DNA of 64,000 bases from Pempheris klunzingeri (Eukaryota; Chordata; Actinopteri; Acropomatiformes; Pempheridae). The translations under genes and the position numbers were made by a program. Shown piece after piece: positions 26,010-36,982 of the stretch; position 1 is the first letter of the stretch; every line of letters starts with the position of its first letter. The stretch lies in NCBI RefSeq assembly GCF_042242105.1, contig NC_092012.1:6122470-6186469 (forward strand). The letters run 5' to 3'. The notes beneath the pieces are model-generated. The model was given only the letters and a program-made list of their open reading frames with translations. It did not search any database and had not been told where the DNA came from.

Positions 26010-26450
26010 TTAGCAGTGACTTTTTGGCTTGAAGTGCTGAATCATGGTATCAGAGGGCTTCTGGGAATCACAATTCTTGAGATGGGTAAGTTATTTACAT
26101 ATTTTATGTGGTTGGACAAAACGTGAACATTTTTTTAAGCTTATTTCAGGCATTTAAGCAAAAATCCATTAACAAAATTCCCAATGACCTCGAGATGCTG
26201 GAACCGGAAGTGCTAAAACGTGCTAAAAATTTCTGGGTTTTAGGACACATTCCTGCAGCACTCTGTTCATGTCAGGGCCGTGCACCATTCAAGACTGTGA
26301 TGCAAAACAGTGTAAATATTCTGCTGAATGTTGGATTTGCATTTTGTTGCTCTTCACTTTTTTAAAATGTTTTTTTTTTTTTTCATGTTTTCTCCAGTTA
26401 AAACGTGTCGTACGTGTCATTTTGTGTTAATAAACTCTTTTCTTCATTTT
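26010..26450 (+). terminator. arl14ep: arl14ep 3' UTR with AATAAA poly-A signal
   Basis: A canonical AATAAA at 26429-26434 lies about 420 nt after the TAG stop and is followed by a T-rich stretch (CTCTTTTCTTCATTTTTCTT). This is the first perfect signal downstream. Later signals cannot be excluded. Confidence 0.65.
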
Positions 26451-26944
26451 TCTTGTCTCCACTGTTGATGTGCTGTAACATCCACAGAGATGGAAATAAC
26501 TTCCCCCAGATGTTTTCATTCTCAGGTGAATTCCTAAATTCCACTTTTCCCCAAAGACTTGCTCAATTGTGTAGTTTGATATACTAATACTAAAATCCTT
26601 TCTACTTTAATTATTGTTGTATCGTTTCAGCTTCAGAAGAGGTTTCACTTAACTGTATAATCTGAGGTGTAGTTAGTTTAATCATGCGACATTTATGAAT
26701 GACTGAAAGCACACGGTGTATAGTTTTGTTTAAAAAAAGTAATAGGTTACACCAAAAATGTTAAAAAATTCTTTTAAAATCTCTAACTGATAGGTAATTG
26801 TAAGTAAATAATATGGATTTTTGAACCATTATAATCAATACATTCTTGTTTTTTGAATATTGAATTCAAATGTGAAAGATTTCTCTAATCACAAAAAATG
26901 TTTTATAGCAGGAGAAAAAGCTTTCGCTCCGTTGTGTCCAAGCA
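26451..26944. other. Intergenic, no gene seen
   Basis: AT-rich DNA between the arl14ep 3' end and a MITE. No exon or RNA gene is recognised. Confidence 0.5.
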
Positions 26945-27285
26945 TAGACTGTATAAAAGAGGTGGATGTAGCTTCTGCTTCTGAAAAGTGAGCGTACTGC
27001 TAAAGTGCTTTAAACCTGCATTCTTTCTAAGTCTATGAGAGAATTACCCTACTACTCACTTAATGTATTACCTCAGTAAATATTTTACTCATGTACTCAA
27101 GTCTTCTTTAATACAGCATGATGTTCATTGTGTAAATTCTGGTCCCATATGGAGAATAATATATGATAAAGCAAGACGGGACTATTTTGCGAGTGTCTTC
27201 ACGGAATGAACGTCACCTCTGGTTCCAAAACCAAGATGGTGACGACCAGAAAACTCAAAGCTTCACCTCTTATACACAGTCTGTG
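26945..27285. mobile_element. MITE with AGACTGTATAAAAGAGGTG terminal inverted repeats
   Basis: The left end reads AGACTGTATAAAAGAGGTG and the right end, reverse-complemented, AGACTGTGTATAAGAGGTG. This is the ACAGTCTATG-type family common in percomorphs. Near the right end it has AAAACCAAGATGGTGACG, a core also present in the twin repeats at 31.05 and 35.17 kb. It has no coding capacity. Confidence 0.7.
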
Positions 27286-28736
27286 TGTTGAAGCTTCAAA
27301 ACACCTCCATATATATGGCTTTTCTTGTTAATCTACATTCAACATCCTACTTATGCGGGAATGGAAACAGTTAATTCAGAAGAAAGCATATTGGTTTGAG
27401 CAGTTAACTAAAAGGTCAGCAGGATCTCTGGAAAGTTTCACGACATGTTTTAAAGGAGATTTAAGACATGAATGGCTAGTTTTACTAAAGGAGCTGCTGT
27501 TAAAATGGCAGGGCTACACCTTCAAGGAATACTTTGGATTTTGCATTTTTTACTTGTGAAGTGAGGCTGTTTGAGGTCCATGTCTATAAGTTAGTGTCGT
27601 AAAATCAAAAAAACTAAGAACTGCTTTTCTCAATGGAGTCTAGTGGAAGAGAAAGAGAGAACGGCTTCAGCTTCAGTTTTCTGCTGTTTTGATGACAATT
27701 TAAAGCAGAGATATTTTTAATATAGCGTACACTTAAAATGATAGGCCCTTTTTTAGGTGGCTGAAGTATGTTGATCTGCTGCCCCCCGTCCACAGCAGTA
27801 CATTACTTAGCATACGGGCTTTTGACTCCAAACGCAGTCTACTGTGAGTAATACACTACTATGGACAAATACCTCATACAGCCCCACTTCAAATAATCTG
27901 AACTATCCCTTAAAGTTTCACTGTGTACCAGTCCAGTGCTTAGTCATAGGCAGTAGTGTAGAGGAGCATAATCCTTCCTCAGTGACAGCACATCCACCTT
28001 TTGGACGGCTGAAAGTCATAACTCCATTATGTGTTACTGAGAGCTCCATCAGTGTTAAATGAATGGAAGCCTTTTAACAATTAATGACATTAATTAATGT
28101 GTCTGTGTGAGTTACCTCACTAATCCAACAAATAAATGAATGCCCATTTAAAATGTAATTATTACCATTAGGTCATTTTCTGCCTGATTATCACAGACTA
28201 GAAGCACTAGAGGACCTTTTTTCGTCCTCCTACACACTGACCTACACGCTGGCTACTGAAAGAGTTGCAGAAGTGCTCAGACAGTAATGCTGCATTTATA
28301 CACATCCTGGTGTCCTTAAGCTGAACTGTAGGTCAAGTGTCACACAGTCCAGGGTTGCTTGGCCTCCATATCCTCCAGCACAGAACCCTGTTTTAATATA
28401 TATGTACGCTGTCCTCTTATTTTTGCTACGATCTCATTGCCACTGTCTACATAATGCATTTTAAAGCTCATTTTTTAAGGCTACATATAAATTAGGCTTA
28501 TTAATATTTATAAAATTGTTGTCAAGAGCAGAGAGCGAATCGATGCAAACAAGCCATTCATCAAACCGGCTGAAGTTTTGCTGCAAACTCAAATTGAAGT
28601 TCAAGTTAAAATGTTTTCTCAGTGGGGATATTTGTGTCGCACAGGAGAAACTCCAAAACCAGACATCTGGCTTCAAAGACATCTATTCTCTGTGTAGTTG
28701 GTCAGTTAGTTCATCACTTTGTTCCAGACTGAAATA
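27286..28736. other. Intergenic, no gene seen
   Basis: Scattered short open frames without family resemblance or splice support. Some sequence may be older repeat, but I could not assign it. Confidence 0.45.
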
Positions 28737-29175
28737 TCAACATCCAATAACGACAACTGAATTGATTGTCATGAAATTCAGTTTAAGCGTTCGTGGTTCC
28801 CAGAGGATGAATGCTGCTGAGTTTGATGATCCTTGACTCGCACTCTGCTGCCACCATGAGGCTGACATTTGTTGTTTTTTCTTGTGAAATGTCTTGACAA
28901 CTTTTGGATGAATTGCCATAGAATTTGGTATGAAGATGAATGTTCCCCTCAGGATGGATTCTAATGTCTTTGGCAGTCCTGTAACTTTCTGTAAACTGCC
29001 ATCATCAGGTCCAAAATGTGATTTTCCTGCGACATACGGTGATCACATTTTTATGACCAAAATACCAGCAAAACCACAAATGACATTTGTCTCAGCATTG
29101 TCATGCCAACATGAGCTTGGCACTACTTAGTCTTGTTAATAGGCTACAACATTTAATTTGCTAACACAAAGCAGC
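28737..29175. repeat. Dispersed percomorph repeat, two diverged tandem units
   Basis: Two successive blocks share one order of words. The first has TTGTCATGAAATTCAGT then TTCCCAGAGGATGAAT. The second has TTGCCATAGAATTTGGTATG then TTCCCCTCAGGATGGATTC. Each is followed by a CACCATGAGG- or CATCATCAGG-like segment. I recognise this as a very common element of perch-like fish genomes. The open frames over it are chance. Confidence 0.65.
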
Positions 29176-29919
29176 CCAGTTGCTGTGGGAATGAATGAAT
29201 TACCGGTTCTTTCAGTGGAGGGTTGCAGCTCCGGTTCTTAAATACGTCAGCTCGGTGTGCCTCACTCACATCAGTAATTTCACTGGTTTAAATCACACAT
29301 TGATTAAATTAAAGCTGCCAAACTGGGATACCATACAAACACAAAAAAACACAGAAACAAATGCAGAAAAGCACAATTCAGAAAAGTCACTTCCATCCAA
29401 GTTAAAACTGCTTTCTGCTGCAAATTTCTAGATAGTAGTGACAATAGTGTGCTCTGGACCATACTGTATATAACCTTCCAAAAAATCTATTGTCCTTAGT
29501 TTCAAAAAAATTCAACTCATGGAAGAATTCATCACAGCCTGACACAAAGCCATCCAATACATGACCGCATCCATTTCCTCCCTCCAGCAGAGGAAGCAGA
29601 GCGACAGACTCGTCTATAAACTTGATAAAACGTCTATCTAAATATTGGCTGCGGCAGTCATTAGTGAGCAGAGAGCACAAACCTCCGGGGAGCCGCTGGA
29701 TAAGAACAAGCCGCTATTAAAGGACACCAATGACCTGAATGGACGGAAATCTGTCAGCAGATATCCAGCCTGCTGGATGTGACAGAAGAGTGTGTGTGAG
29801 TGCTTGTGGAGCTGCGAAGAGTTTAAGGTTGAAGTCGGTCAAAAGTCCGCCTGGATGTGGACAGAGGAGATGTAACTTCTTTTCGTCTTTCACTCCTATA
29901 TGTGTGTACAGTGTATATC
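29176..29919. other. Intergenic, no gene seen
   Basis: A minus-strand open frame at 29402-29680 looks protein-like but has no recognisable motif or splice context. Nothing else was identified. Confidence 0.4.
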
Positions 29920-30060
29920 CAGGGTTCGGTCAGATTACTTTGAAATGTAGTCCGTTACTGAATACAAATTAAATGCCAGTTTTTGTAATCACTAACAGAA
30001 TCTGTTGCAGTGCTAAAAACTGGAGTCTAATTTGAAGTTACAAAAATACTGTTGGCAGGT
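29920..30060. repeat. Dispersed repeat fragment (AGGGTTCGGTCAGATTAC...)
   Basis: The words AGGGTTCGGTCAGATTACTT, TCCGTTACTGAATACAAATT and TTTGTAATCACTAACAG match the fish repeat family that also left a fragment at 3.9 kb. Confidence 0.5.
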
Positions 30061-31046
30061 GTGCTGTGTGTATTCTGCTACTTATTTTTTATTTTTTATT
30101 TAGCAATGGGCAGAAATTCACAAAATAATTCAAAAGTTTTTTATTGGTTTGTGAGCTGCTTGTTTCCTTTAAAATTACTGCTCAGCCTGAGGCCAAAGAA
30201 CAATTAATTAGACGTTGGCATCGAGGTAGATACGGGATTCCTGTCATTGTTGTCTTTTTGTCTTTTTTTTAGCCATAATTATGAAACTAAAAGAGATCAA
30301 TTTCTAACTTAAGCTCTAGGGTTTGATGAATCGATGAATTCAGTTTAACCAACGCTGTAAGTGGTAGAAATGATGTCTTTGGGGAATTTTTCAGCACTAG
30401 TGGAGGTCTGTGCTCCTCCAGTGTCTTTTATTTGCCAATATTTCTAGAGAGGAACAACATCGCTCCTGGTAGCGGCTACATCTTCATCTTCCTGAGAATC
30501 CTGAGGGTGCTTGTTCTGAAAAAAAAAAAAAAGATGTTGATGTTTTGATATAGTACAGGCTAAGAGAGCAGCACCTCTCACAGTAACCTTCAGGCCACAG
30601 TCCATGTCTGCATGCCAGCTCACACTCCTCCACTACAAGCAGCTCAGGTCAGCTCGGCCTGCAGGGTCGGTCATTGCTCCAGCTACTCTTAACTCCTTTT
30701 TCCTCCCGGCCTCCAAACAAAAAAACTGAACACTTATCTGTCCAAGAAATAACTTCAGCTCCCTGTCTCCCTGACTTGTTTCAGTATGCTGCTGTCTCAA
30801 AGTACAAAAATACAGTAATCAGTAATCTCTCCACATTATATTTCTTCATCATTGATCATTCAGTTCTACTATGCTCTATCATTGATCATTTCATTGATCA
30901 TTTCTCACTTGTTAGGGCACTGACTCTTGCACTACTGGCTGAAATATTGATACCCTTTAAGTGCAAGTTTTCTACAGCTGCAAACATTTTACATAGATTA
31001 AGGTTTAAGATTAAATTACAGCAAAATGAGCGAAATTTGCAAGTAA
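30061..31046. other. Intergenic, no gene seen
   Basis: It contains a poly-A run near 30520 and a small cluster of ATTGATCATT words at 30850-30905. A 163-codon plus-strand open frame (30674-31165) runs through this and into the adjacent repeat. It has no family resemblance and is not called. Confidence 0.45.
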
Positions 31047-31527
31047 GTAGTTTGTCTATTCTGGTGCTAAAAAACCAAGATGGCGAGGGCCATGAAAACA
31101 ATATGGCGACACCTGTACAGCGGGACTCAAGGCCTCAAAGTGGCGGTCCACAAACCAAGCCCTGAGTCCAGATAAAAATTCATACTTGAAATGTAAATAC
31201 GAAGATGGAATGATGCAGGCGGCACACAAACAGAGGCAGCGCTACGGAAACGAGTCAAGCTTGGCTTCCCCTATACCCGATCTTGCACGCCGAGTGAATC
31301 TGACAGCGGGGGGAACACCCTGCAGAAACTCGGCGGCTCAACTCGAGGCCTCTGTTGGTGAGGGACACCCGCTGCATCATCCCATCTAAGGGAGGCGGGT
31401 CGACTCCAACTCAGTGGGTTTGATCTTTTCAAGGTCTATATACAAACTTCCGTATGACAACTGGTGACATCATATGTGACATCATATGTGAGGTCACCAT
31501 TCCAACCAACTGTGAGGTCACTATTCC
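31047..31527. repeat. 481 bp interspersed repeat, copy 1
   Basis: Copy 1 of a pair. The second copy, at 35169-35649, is the same length and orientation and differs at about four positions. The unit opens GTAGTTTGTCTATTCTGGTG, has AACCAAGATGGCGAGG near its start, a GC-richer middle, and ends with repeated TGACATCATATG and GAGGTCA(C/T) words. A 67-codon frame is preserved in both copies but has no recognisable domain. The element class is unknown. It shares the AACCAAGATGGCGA core with ACAGTCTATG-type MITEs. Confidence 0.9.
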
Positions 31528-32940
31528 AACCGCACTGATACAGTTGTTTTTATCCAAATCTTCTTTCTGAGACAGTACACAGGGGCACTCTGTTGGCTTT
31601 AAATGTATTTGTTATGAAGAGTACTAGTCAGCCTGTGAAAACAGCTGCAGAATAACAGATAACTCCGATCATGTCTAATGAAAGAGTTGCATTAATGGAA
31701 GTGTAGGATCTACTGATTTTGGAGCTTGACTCATACTGGGGGCTAAAAAATTCAGAACATCTCGGTCCCTGCAGCTTAAATTTTGATCATTTTTTTGTTT
31801 ATTCTATGTCTTGTGAGTCACCCAACTTTATGGAAAAGCAGAAACCATATTACTGGAGTACCTGTTTATGAGAAAAACTTTGTCAAATAGGGAAAAGAGG
31901 GTGGTACAATAATTTCGCAGTTCTTGAAACGTTACTAAACTGTCACAATAAGTCCATATCTGCCTGTGTGATGTCACTTTTCTCTCCATTTTGTCACCAT
32001 ATTTGAGCTTTAGTGTCCCATTTCACAAGCAATGAAATACTAAATATTTCATCATTCGGCTCTGCTCTTTCCTTTTCCTTTTTTTTTTTGGAAAAAAAAG
32101 GGATGATACAGGGAAAATAAGCAGTCATCAGTGTTGTGCCTCGGAGCAAACATTAAATACTAAAATAAATCATAACATGATGGTTTTCTCAATGACATTC
32201 CTTCATCGCACTAATGCTGACAACACGTTATGCTGTTAGCCTGAAGTAGATGCTGTCCACACTAAATAAGTTCGCATTGGGGTAAAGCTGGTCAGTTGCC
32301 AAGTCACAGCACTGTGGGTAGTAATTAATAGCTTGTCATCTTAATGAGGGAGTTCTCTGTCATTAGCAGGTTTGCCTCAGGTTTGTTCGTATCTCTGGTT
32401 TAACAAGATTTACTCTAACAATCTGCAGACTCAGAAGCTGCACCTGCTTTTGGCCGAAACAAGCCTCTTCCATAGAAGCAATGACAGCCTGCAGTGGACT
32501 TCAGGGTACAGAGCCGATTTATTATTCTCTGCAAAGATGTTCATTAGCTCTGCCTTTGTGGAGTTTTGGGTTCTAGTTTCCAAAATGTTATGCCAAAAGT
32601 CCTCAGCTTGAGATTTAAAAGAAACAGTCCAGTCCAGCAGAGCAAAAACATACTGATTTTATCGCTATGACTTTTTTACCAGGGGAAAGAATATTTCAGT
32701 TTTATATTTCCTTTTATCAAAACACACAATAAAGGCTGCTAACAGGTCCTGCTGTTCATGACAACCTGATGAGCAGTTACTTCCATTAGTCTGTATCACA
32801 CGTCCAATAATGTCTTAAAACTGCTAATGAGGGAAGAACAACCAATATTTGGGGAATTATTGTTACAGAGGTAATATAGTACGCAAAGACACAGAACAAA
32901 CTGCACACTTGACATATTAGAGTAATAATTCTGCATTGTT
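31528..32940. other. Intergenic, no gene seen
   Basis: AT-rich DNA with a T9/A8 mirror tract near 32080. No exon, RNA gene or clear repeat is recognised. Confidence 0.45.
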
Positions 32941-33045
32941 GGTTAGCTTAGCTTAGCATAAAGACCGGAAACAGGGGGAAGCAGCTAGCCTGAATGTCCA
33001 GGTTTGAAAATCTACCGACTAGCACCCCTAAAGCTCATTAATTAC
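32941..33045 (+). repeat. Left part of an interrupted fish repeat (TTAGCTTAGCATAAAGACCGG...)
   Basis: The sequence TTAGCTTAGCATAAAG, GGAAACAGGGGGAAGCAGCT, then CACCCCTAAAGCTCATTAAT is a common percomorph repeat. It stops at 33045, where a solo LTR begins, and resumes after 34626 with CATGTTATGTATGTTTAATG and GAGTAAAAACGACA, the expected continuation. Confidence 0.7.
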
Positions 33046-33566
33046 TGTTGTGCTTTAACAAGTGGTAATGTTCAATTTGGCTATCAGAAATAATTAATAA
33101 TTATCAAAGATAATTAATAATTATTAAAATAAATGAACTTTGATTAAAGTCCACCTCGATTGGGGCACCACCTCGAAAAACGAGGAAAAGACAGCCGTTT
33201 TAATTGATTTAGTCTCATAAAAATACTAAACTATCAATTTGGAATTATGTTTTATAATTAATTTAATAATTACTACCAAAATTACCACATTGATAGCTAG
33301 CTGAAGGATTTTGGAGTTCTTGACAGTGTAGAGGTTGGCAGTGTCCACAATTGTACAACATTAACGGAGACAGCAAGTATTAAAACATTTATTAAAACAG
33401 AGCAAAATTCAGGGACATCATTTGTTATGCATTAAGGACTTGTACTTTGGTTGTAAGTACGGCTGAAGCAGAGTAGGTGTTAAGGACATCTGCTGTTGCA
33501 GAAACAAAATCAATCAAACAATCTAACTAAATCTCTATGACTAAACTAAATAATATGAGTGTAAGA

Positions 33567-33593
33567 GTGTGTGTGTGTGTGTGTGTGTGTGTG
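33567..33593. repeat. (GT)n microsatellite inside the LTR
   Basis: About 13 GT units. Confidence 0.95.
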
Positions 33594-34265
33594 ATAAGGC
33601 TGAGGAATGTGAGATGGGTCCCACAAAGGTGGGGGAGAGAGACCAAATGGTGATGGCCAGACCCCCTGGGGTGTGGAGCTGAGGCAGACAAAGGAAAGCT
33701 AAGTGCTGTTAGCTTAGCCTTGTCCCTCAGTGGCCTGTTCCAGACTGTGTGTGTGTGAGAGATAAGGGTGCAGGTTAAGACAGGATGGTTAGTTTGTAGG
33801 CTAACATCAACTAAACTTAATGGCTGCACAGTAATCTACAACACATCACAATAATCAAACTCAATGAACATTAAGGCAAGTCAATACATTAACAAGGGTA
33901 AACCATGTATGCAGTAATGCTATGCTAATTATGCCCAGTTAGAGTTTGTTACCAGTCCTTAAAAGGGGAGACGAAGTGTCCTTGAGGGTGCTGCTTTCTC
34001 AGCTTGTTGCTGGAGGAAAGGTGTGGTTCGTGTCCGTGCTGTGTGGTTGCAGGCTGGAGGAATCCGGTCGCTCCTTTGTTCCTGTTAGTTAGCAGCTCTG
34101 TGCTAACTTGCTGGTGTGCTCCTGTTGTTGGTTATCAGCTGGCAGACTCTGGGTCGTGCCTGCTGGCGCTGATCTGCTTACTTCAGGCAGGACCTTGTGT
34201 CGCTACCATGAAGGAGGTGGCTGCTCTGGACAGACCACACTGAGGCAGAGCTTAGCTGAGTTGAG

Positions 34266-34410
34266 CTGGTCTCTCCTCTTCAGGAAAGATCAGGAGAGCT
34301 GGTCTCTCCTCTGCAGGAGGAGAGGGAGCAGGGAAGACCTGGTCTCTCCACTTCAGGAGAGACGATGAGAAAGAGCTGGTCTCTCCACTTCAGGAGAGAC
34401 GATGAGAAAG
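34266..34410. repeat. Minisatellite, units of about 37-41 bp
   Basis: Four diverged units are built around GAGCTGGTCTCTCC and CTTCAGGAGAGACGATGAG. The last two are nearly identical. It lies inside the solo LTR. Confidence 0.85.
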
Positions 34411-34626
34411 AGAGAGAGTTCAGTGGGGGTGAACTGGTTTTGTGGGCCTGCGGTCGTAAAATCATGTGTCCCCTCCGGCCAATGGTGACTGTGGAGCTGG
34501 GCGCGGGGGTGATTTCACACCTATCTGTGAAACTGGGGGGCATTGGGGAAAGGAGCCCAATAGTTTTACAGACAAAGAAACATGCGGTTTCACTATGTGT
34601 CATTCACTGTATAGTGAAGCCCAACA

Positions 34627-34700
34627 ATTACCATGTTATGTATGTTTAATGTGTGCAACAACAAATGAGTAAAAACGACAGGCTAATAATAATAATTGTT
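34627..34700 (+). repeat. Right part of the interrupted fish repeat
   Basis: This begins with the duplicated ATTAC and continues CATGTTATGTATGTTTAATG and GAGTAAAAACGACA, the 3' portion of the element that starts at 32941. Confidence 0.6.
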
Positions 34701-34878
34701 TTAAAAAAGACCATTTGTTTAAGGTATTACACATGACCTGATAATCCAATCTGAGTATCAACCCCACCGACACACTTAAACAATGCATGACAGTGACAGG
34801 GGACCACCTTGTGGGTGATGGACAGACACAAACCAGCTGCAGTTGCTGATGAGACTACACTTGTGCTGGTTCCAGCAG

Positions 34879-34940
34879 CTGCTTAGCTTAGCTTAGCACA
34901 AAGACTGGAAACAGGGGGAAACAGCTAGCCTGGCTCTATT
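34879..34940 (+). repeat. Second copy of the TTAGCTTAGCACAAAGACTGG repeat (5' part)
   Basis: GCTTAGCTTAGCACAAAGAC, then TGGAAACAGGGGGAAACAGC and TAGCCTGGCTCT, near-identical to the sequence at 32945-32990. Only the first 60 bp or so are recognisable. Confidence 0.75.
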
Positions 34941-35168
34941 TAAAGCTGCAGTGACTTCCTGTAGGCTCCACTGGTTTCTTAGAAAGTTGATGGTAATGAT
35001 ACTGGGTCTGATTGACAGGCTCTTTTCATTTTGTCTGACTGCTCAGCTGTTCCTTTGAGTATATCTAGTGATGAATGGCGTCAAACTACCAACAGTACAG
35101 TAGTAAAATTCTGTATCACATTGTGCGTGGATTCAGCTGCCTGTCCTGTTTCATTAAACAAACTAGCT

Positions 35169-35649
35169 GTAGTTTGTCTATTCTGGTGCTTAAAAACCAA
35201 GATGGCGAGGGCCATGAAAACAATATGGCGACGCCTGTACAGCAGGACTCAAGGCCTCAAAGTGGCGGTCCACAAACCAAGCCCTGAGTCCAGATAAAAA
35301 TTCATACTTGAAATGTAAATACGAAGATGGAATGATGCAGGCGGCACACAAACAGAGGCAGCGCTACGGAAACGAGTCAAGCTTGGCTTCCCCTATACCC
35401 GATCTTGCACGCCGAGTGAATCTGACAGCGGGGGGAACACCCTGCAGAAACTCGGCGGCTCAACTCGAGGCCTCTGTTGGTGAGGGACACCCGCTGCATC
35501 ATCCCATCTAAGGGAGGGGGGTCGACTCCAACTCAGTGGGTTTGATCTTTTCAAGGTCTATATACAAACTTCCGTATGACAACTGGTGACATCATATGTG
35601 ACATCATATGTGAGGTCACCATTCCAACCAACTGTGAGGTCACTATTCC
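35169..35649. repeat. 481 bp interspersed repeat, copy 2
   Basis: Direct copy of 31047-31527. The differences I can see are A/T in the GCTTAAAAACC word, ACACC/ACGCC, CAGCGGG/CAGCAGG and GGAGGCGGG/GGAGGGGGG. Copy 1 continues AACCGCACTG past the right border while copy 2 runs into another repeat tail, so this is not one large segmental duplication. Confidence 0.9.
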
Positions 35650-35654
35650 GAGAG

Positions 35655-35762
35655 TCATCAGAATCAGAATCAGAATTCCGTTAATAATCCCCAGGGGGAA
35701 ATTGCTTTTTGTTACACACAGCTCCAAAACAATAAGAATAAACTTCAAACACAAAAAAATAA
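35655..35762 (+). mobile_element. Retroelement 3' tail (ATCAGAATCAGAATT...)
   Basis: Starts TCATCAGAATCAGAATCAGA, then AATAATCCCCAGGGGGAAAT and TTGCTTTTTGTTACACACAG. This is the very common percomorph LINE-derived tail, here abutting the end of the 481 bp repeat copy 2. Confidence 0.6.
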
Positions 35763-36894
35763 AATCACCTGTGAAGTAACATAAGAGGCTAAAGCCTTAA
35801 CACAACAAAAGACTAGGGCTGTACTACTAGACTGGCAGTTTGTATTGAATAGGACAAAATGTAGTTTGTGTTATACAGTTTGCAAACAAAAGCAAAATCT
35901 GCAGCATGCATGGGACCAGTCTACTTCACCTACTGTGTCCCACAATGCAAGGCGCTTACCGTTGTACCGCTGTTTCAGAAAGCCATGTAAAGTTTGACTT
36001 ATTTCTCCTGAGCAGTCCACCTAAAGCTGTTAGCGAGGGAATTTCAGGCAAGAAATATGCTACCCAGCTGCTGAACATTCACTTCTGTTAGATTTACAAG
36101 GACAATTTAAGTGCTTGTTCCCACTTTGGTCGACCTGCTTTCTTGGCCGCTAGCCTGTTAGCTTACCAGTGGAATTTCCCATAGACTCATACAACATTCG
36201 GCTCCAAAACAAATATTTCCGGAAATGTCGAAGCAGCCCTTTAACAACAGTGCAGAAAAAGTAAAAAGTGGCATTGCCATGACACATACTGCAACAGTGG
36301 TTCAAGTCCAGGGACAAACATAACCACAAAGTGTTCGTTACACACGTTGTATAACAGTATGTCCTTAAAATCATCTTCCTGACACTAACACTGTATCTGC
36401 TACACCCAAACAACGTATGACGTTGGAAGAGTACTGATGAGAGAAAGATTTTGCCTACTGAGCTGTTTCTATATTTAGTTGCCCACTGAAGAGAGCCGCT
36501 GATCAGCAGGCACTTTAGTGGAGCTTTTAGATATACTGCAAACTCTATATTTTCATTTCAACCTGTCAAAAAAGAGGTGATGCCTGCTCTTTTTCTTACA
36601 GGATGACCTCCCGCTCTCAGCACGAAAACTCCAAATCGCAGGATTATTGAATTTTACGGGTCAGTGACCTTGGTCAGGACGAAAAAGGAAACCGTTGGTG
36701 GGACATTTAATCTCTCAGTCGAAGTTTAGAACTTTAAGGTCACTCTGCTATCTCTCAGCTAAATCTACAGACAATTTCTTTTGCATTTCCTTGTGACATT
36801 TCCTCTGTGTTGATGAGGTGACAGACCAGAAGGTTAAAATGAGCTGTTAACTACACTGATTGATTTGTAATTGAATAAAAGACAAAACCCCCCA
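35763..36894. other. Intergenic, no gene seen
   Basis: DNA downstream of fshb. No exon, RNA gene or clear repeat is recognised. Confidence 0.45.
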
Positions 36895-36911
36895 AACTTG
36901 AGAGATACCCG

Positions 36912-36917
36912 TTTATT
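36912..36917 (-). terminator. fshb: fshb poly-A signal AATAAA
   Basis: A canonical AATAAA on the minus strand, about 66 nt beyond the fshb TAA stop at 36983-36985. This predicts a very short 3' UTR, usual for teleost fshb. Confidence 0.7.
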
Positions 36918-36982
36918 TTAGCTCCAAGTCAACTTGCTCAAAAACAATAAGTCAGTGTTTGACAGATAGACTACAGGTTTGT

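Larger units (their letters stand above)
33046..34626. mobile_element. Solo LTR of an LTR retroelement, 1.58 kb
   Basis: The block starts TGTTGTGCTTTA and ends with the inverted counterpart (reverse complement TGTTGGGCTTCA), giving TG...CA termini. It is flanked by the exact 5 bp duplication ATTAC (33041-33045 and 34627-34631). It interrupts an older repeat whose two halves join cleanly if the block is removed. No retroviral coding sequence is inside, so this is what remains after recombination between two LTRs. Inside are a (GT)n run and a 37-41 bp minisatellite. A 5 bp duplication fits Gypsy/ERV-type integrases. The family and orientation are not determined. Confidence 0.82.

Noticed and set aside
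30674..31165. 163-codon plus-strand open frame
   Set aside because: It crosses from intergenic DNA into the 481 bp repeat and has no domain, promoter or splice support.
31186..31389. 67-codon frame identical in both 481 bp repeat copies
   Set aside because: The copies are so young that identity says nothing about coding selection, and no domain is recognised.
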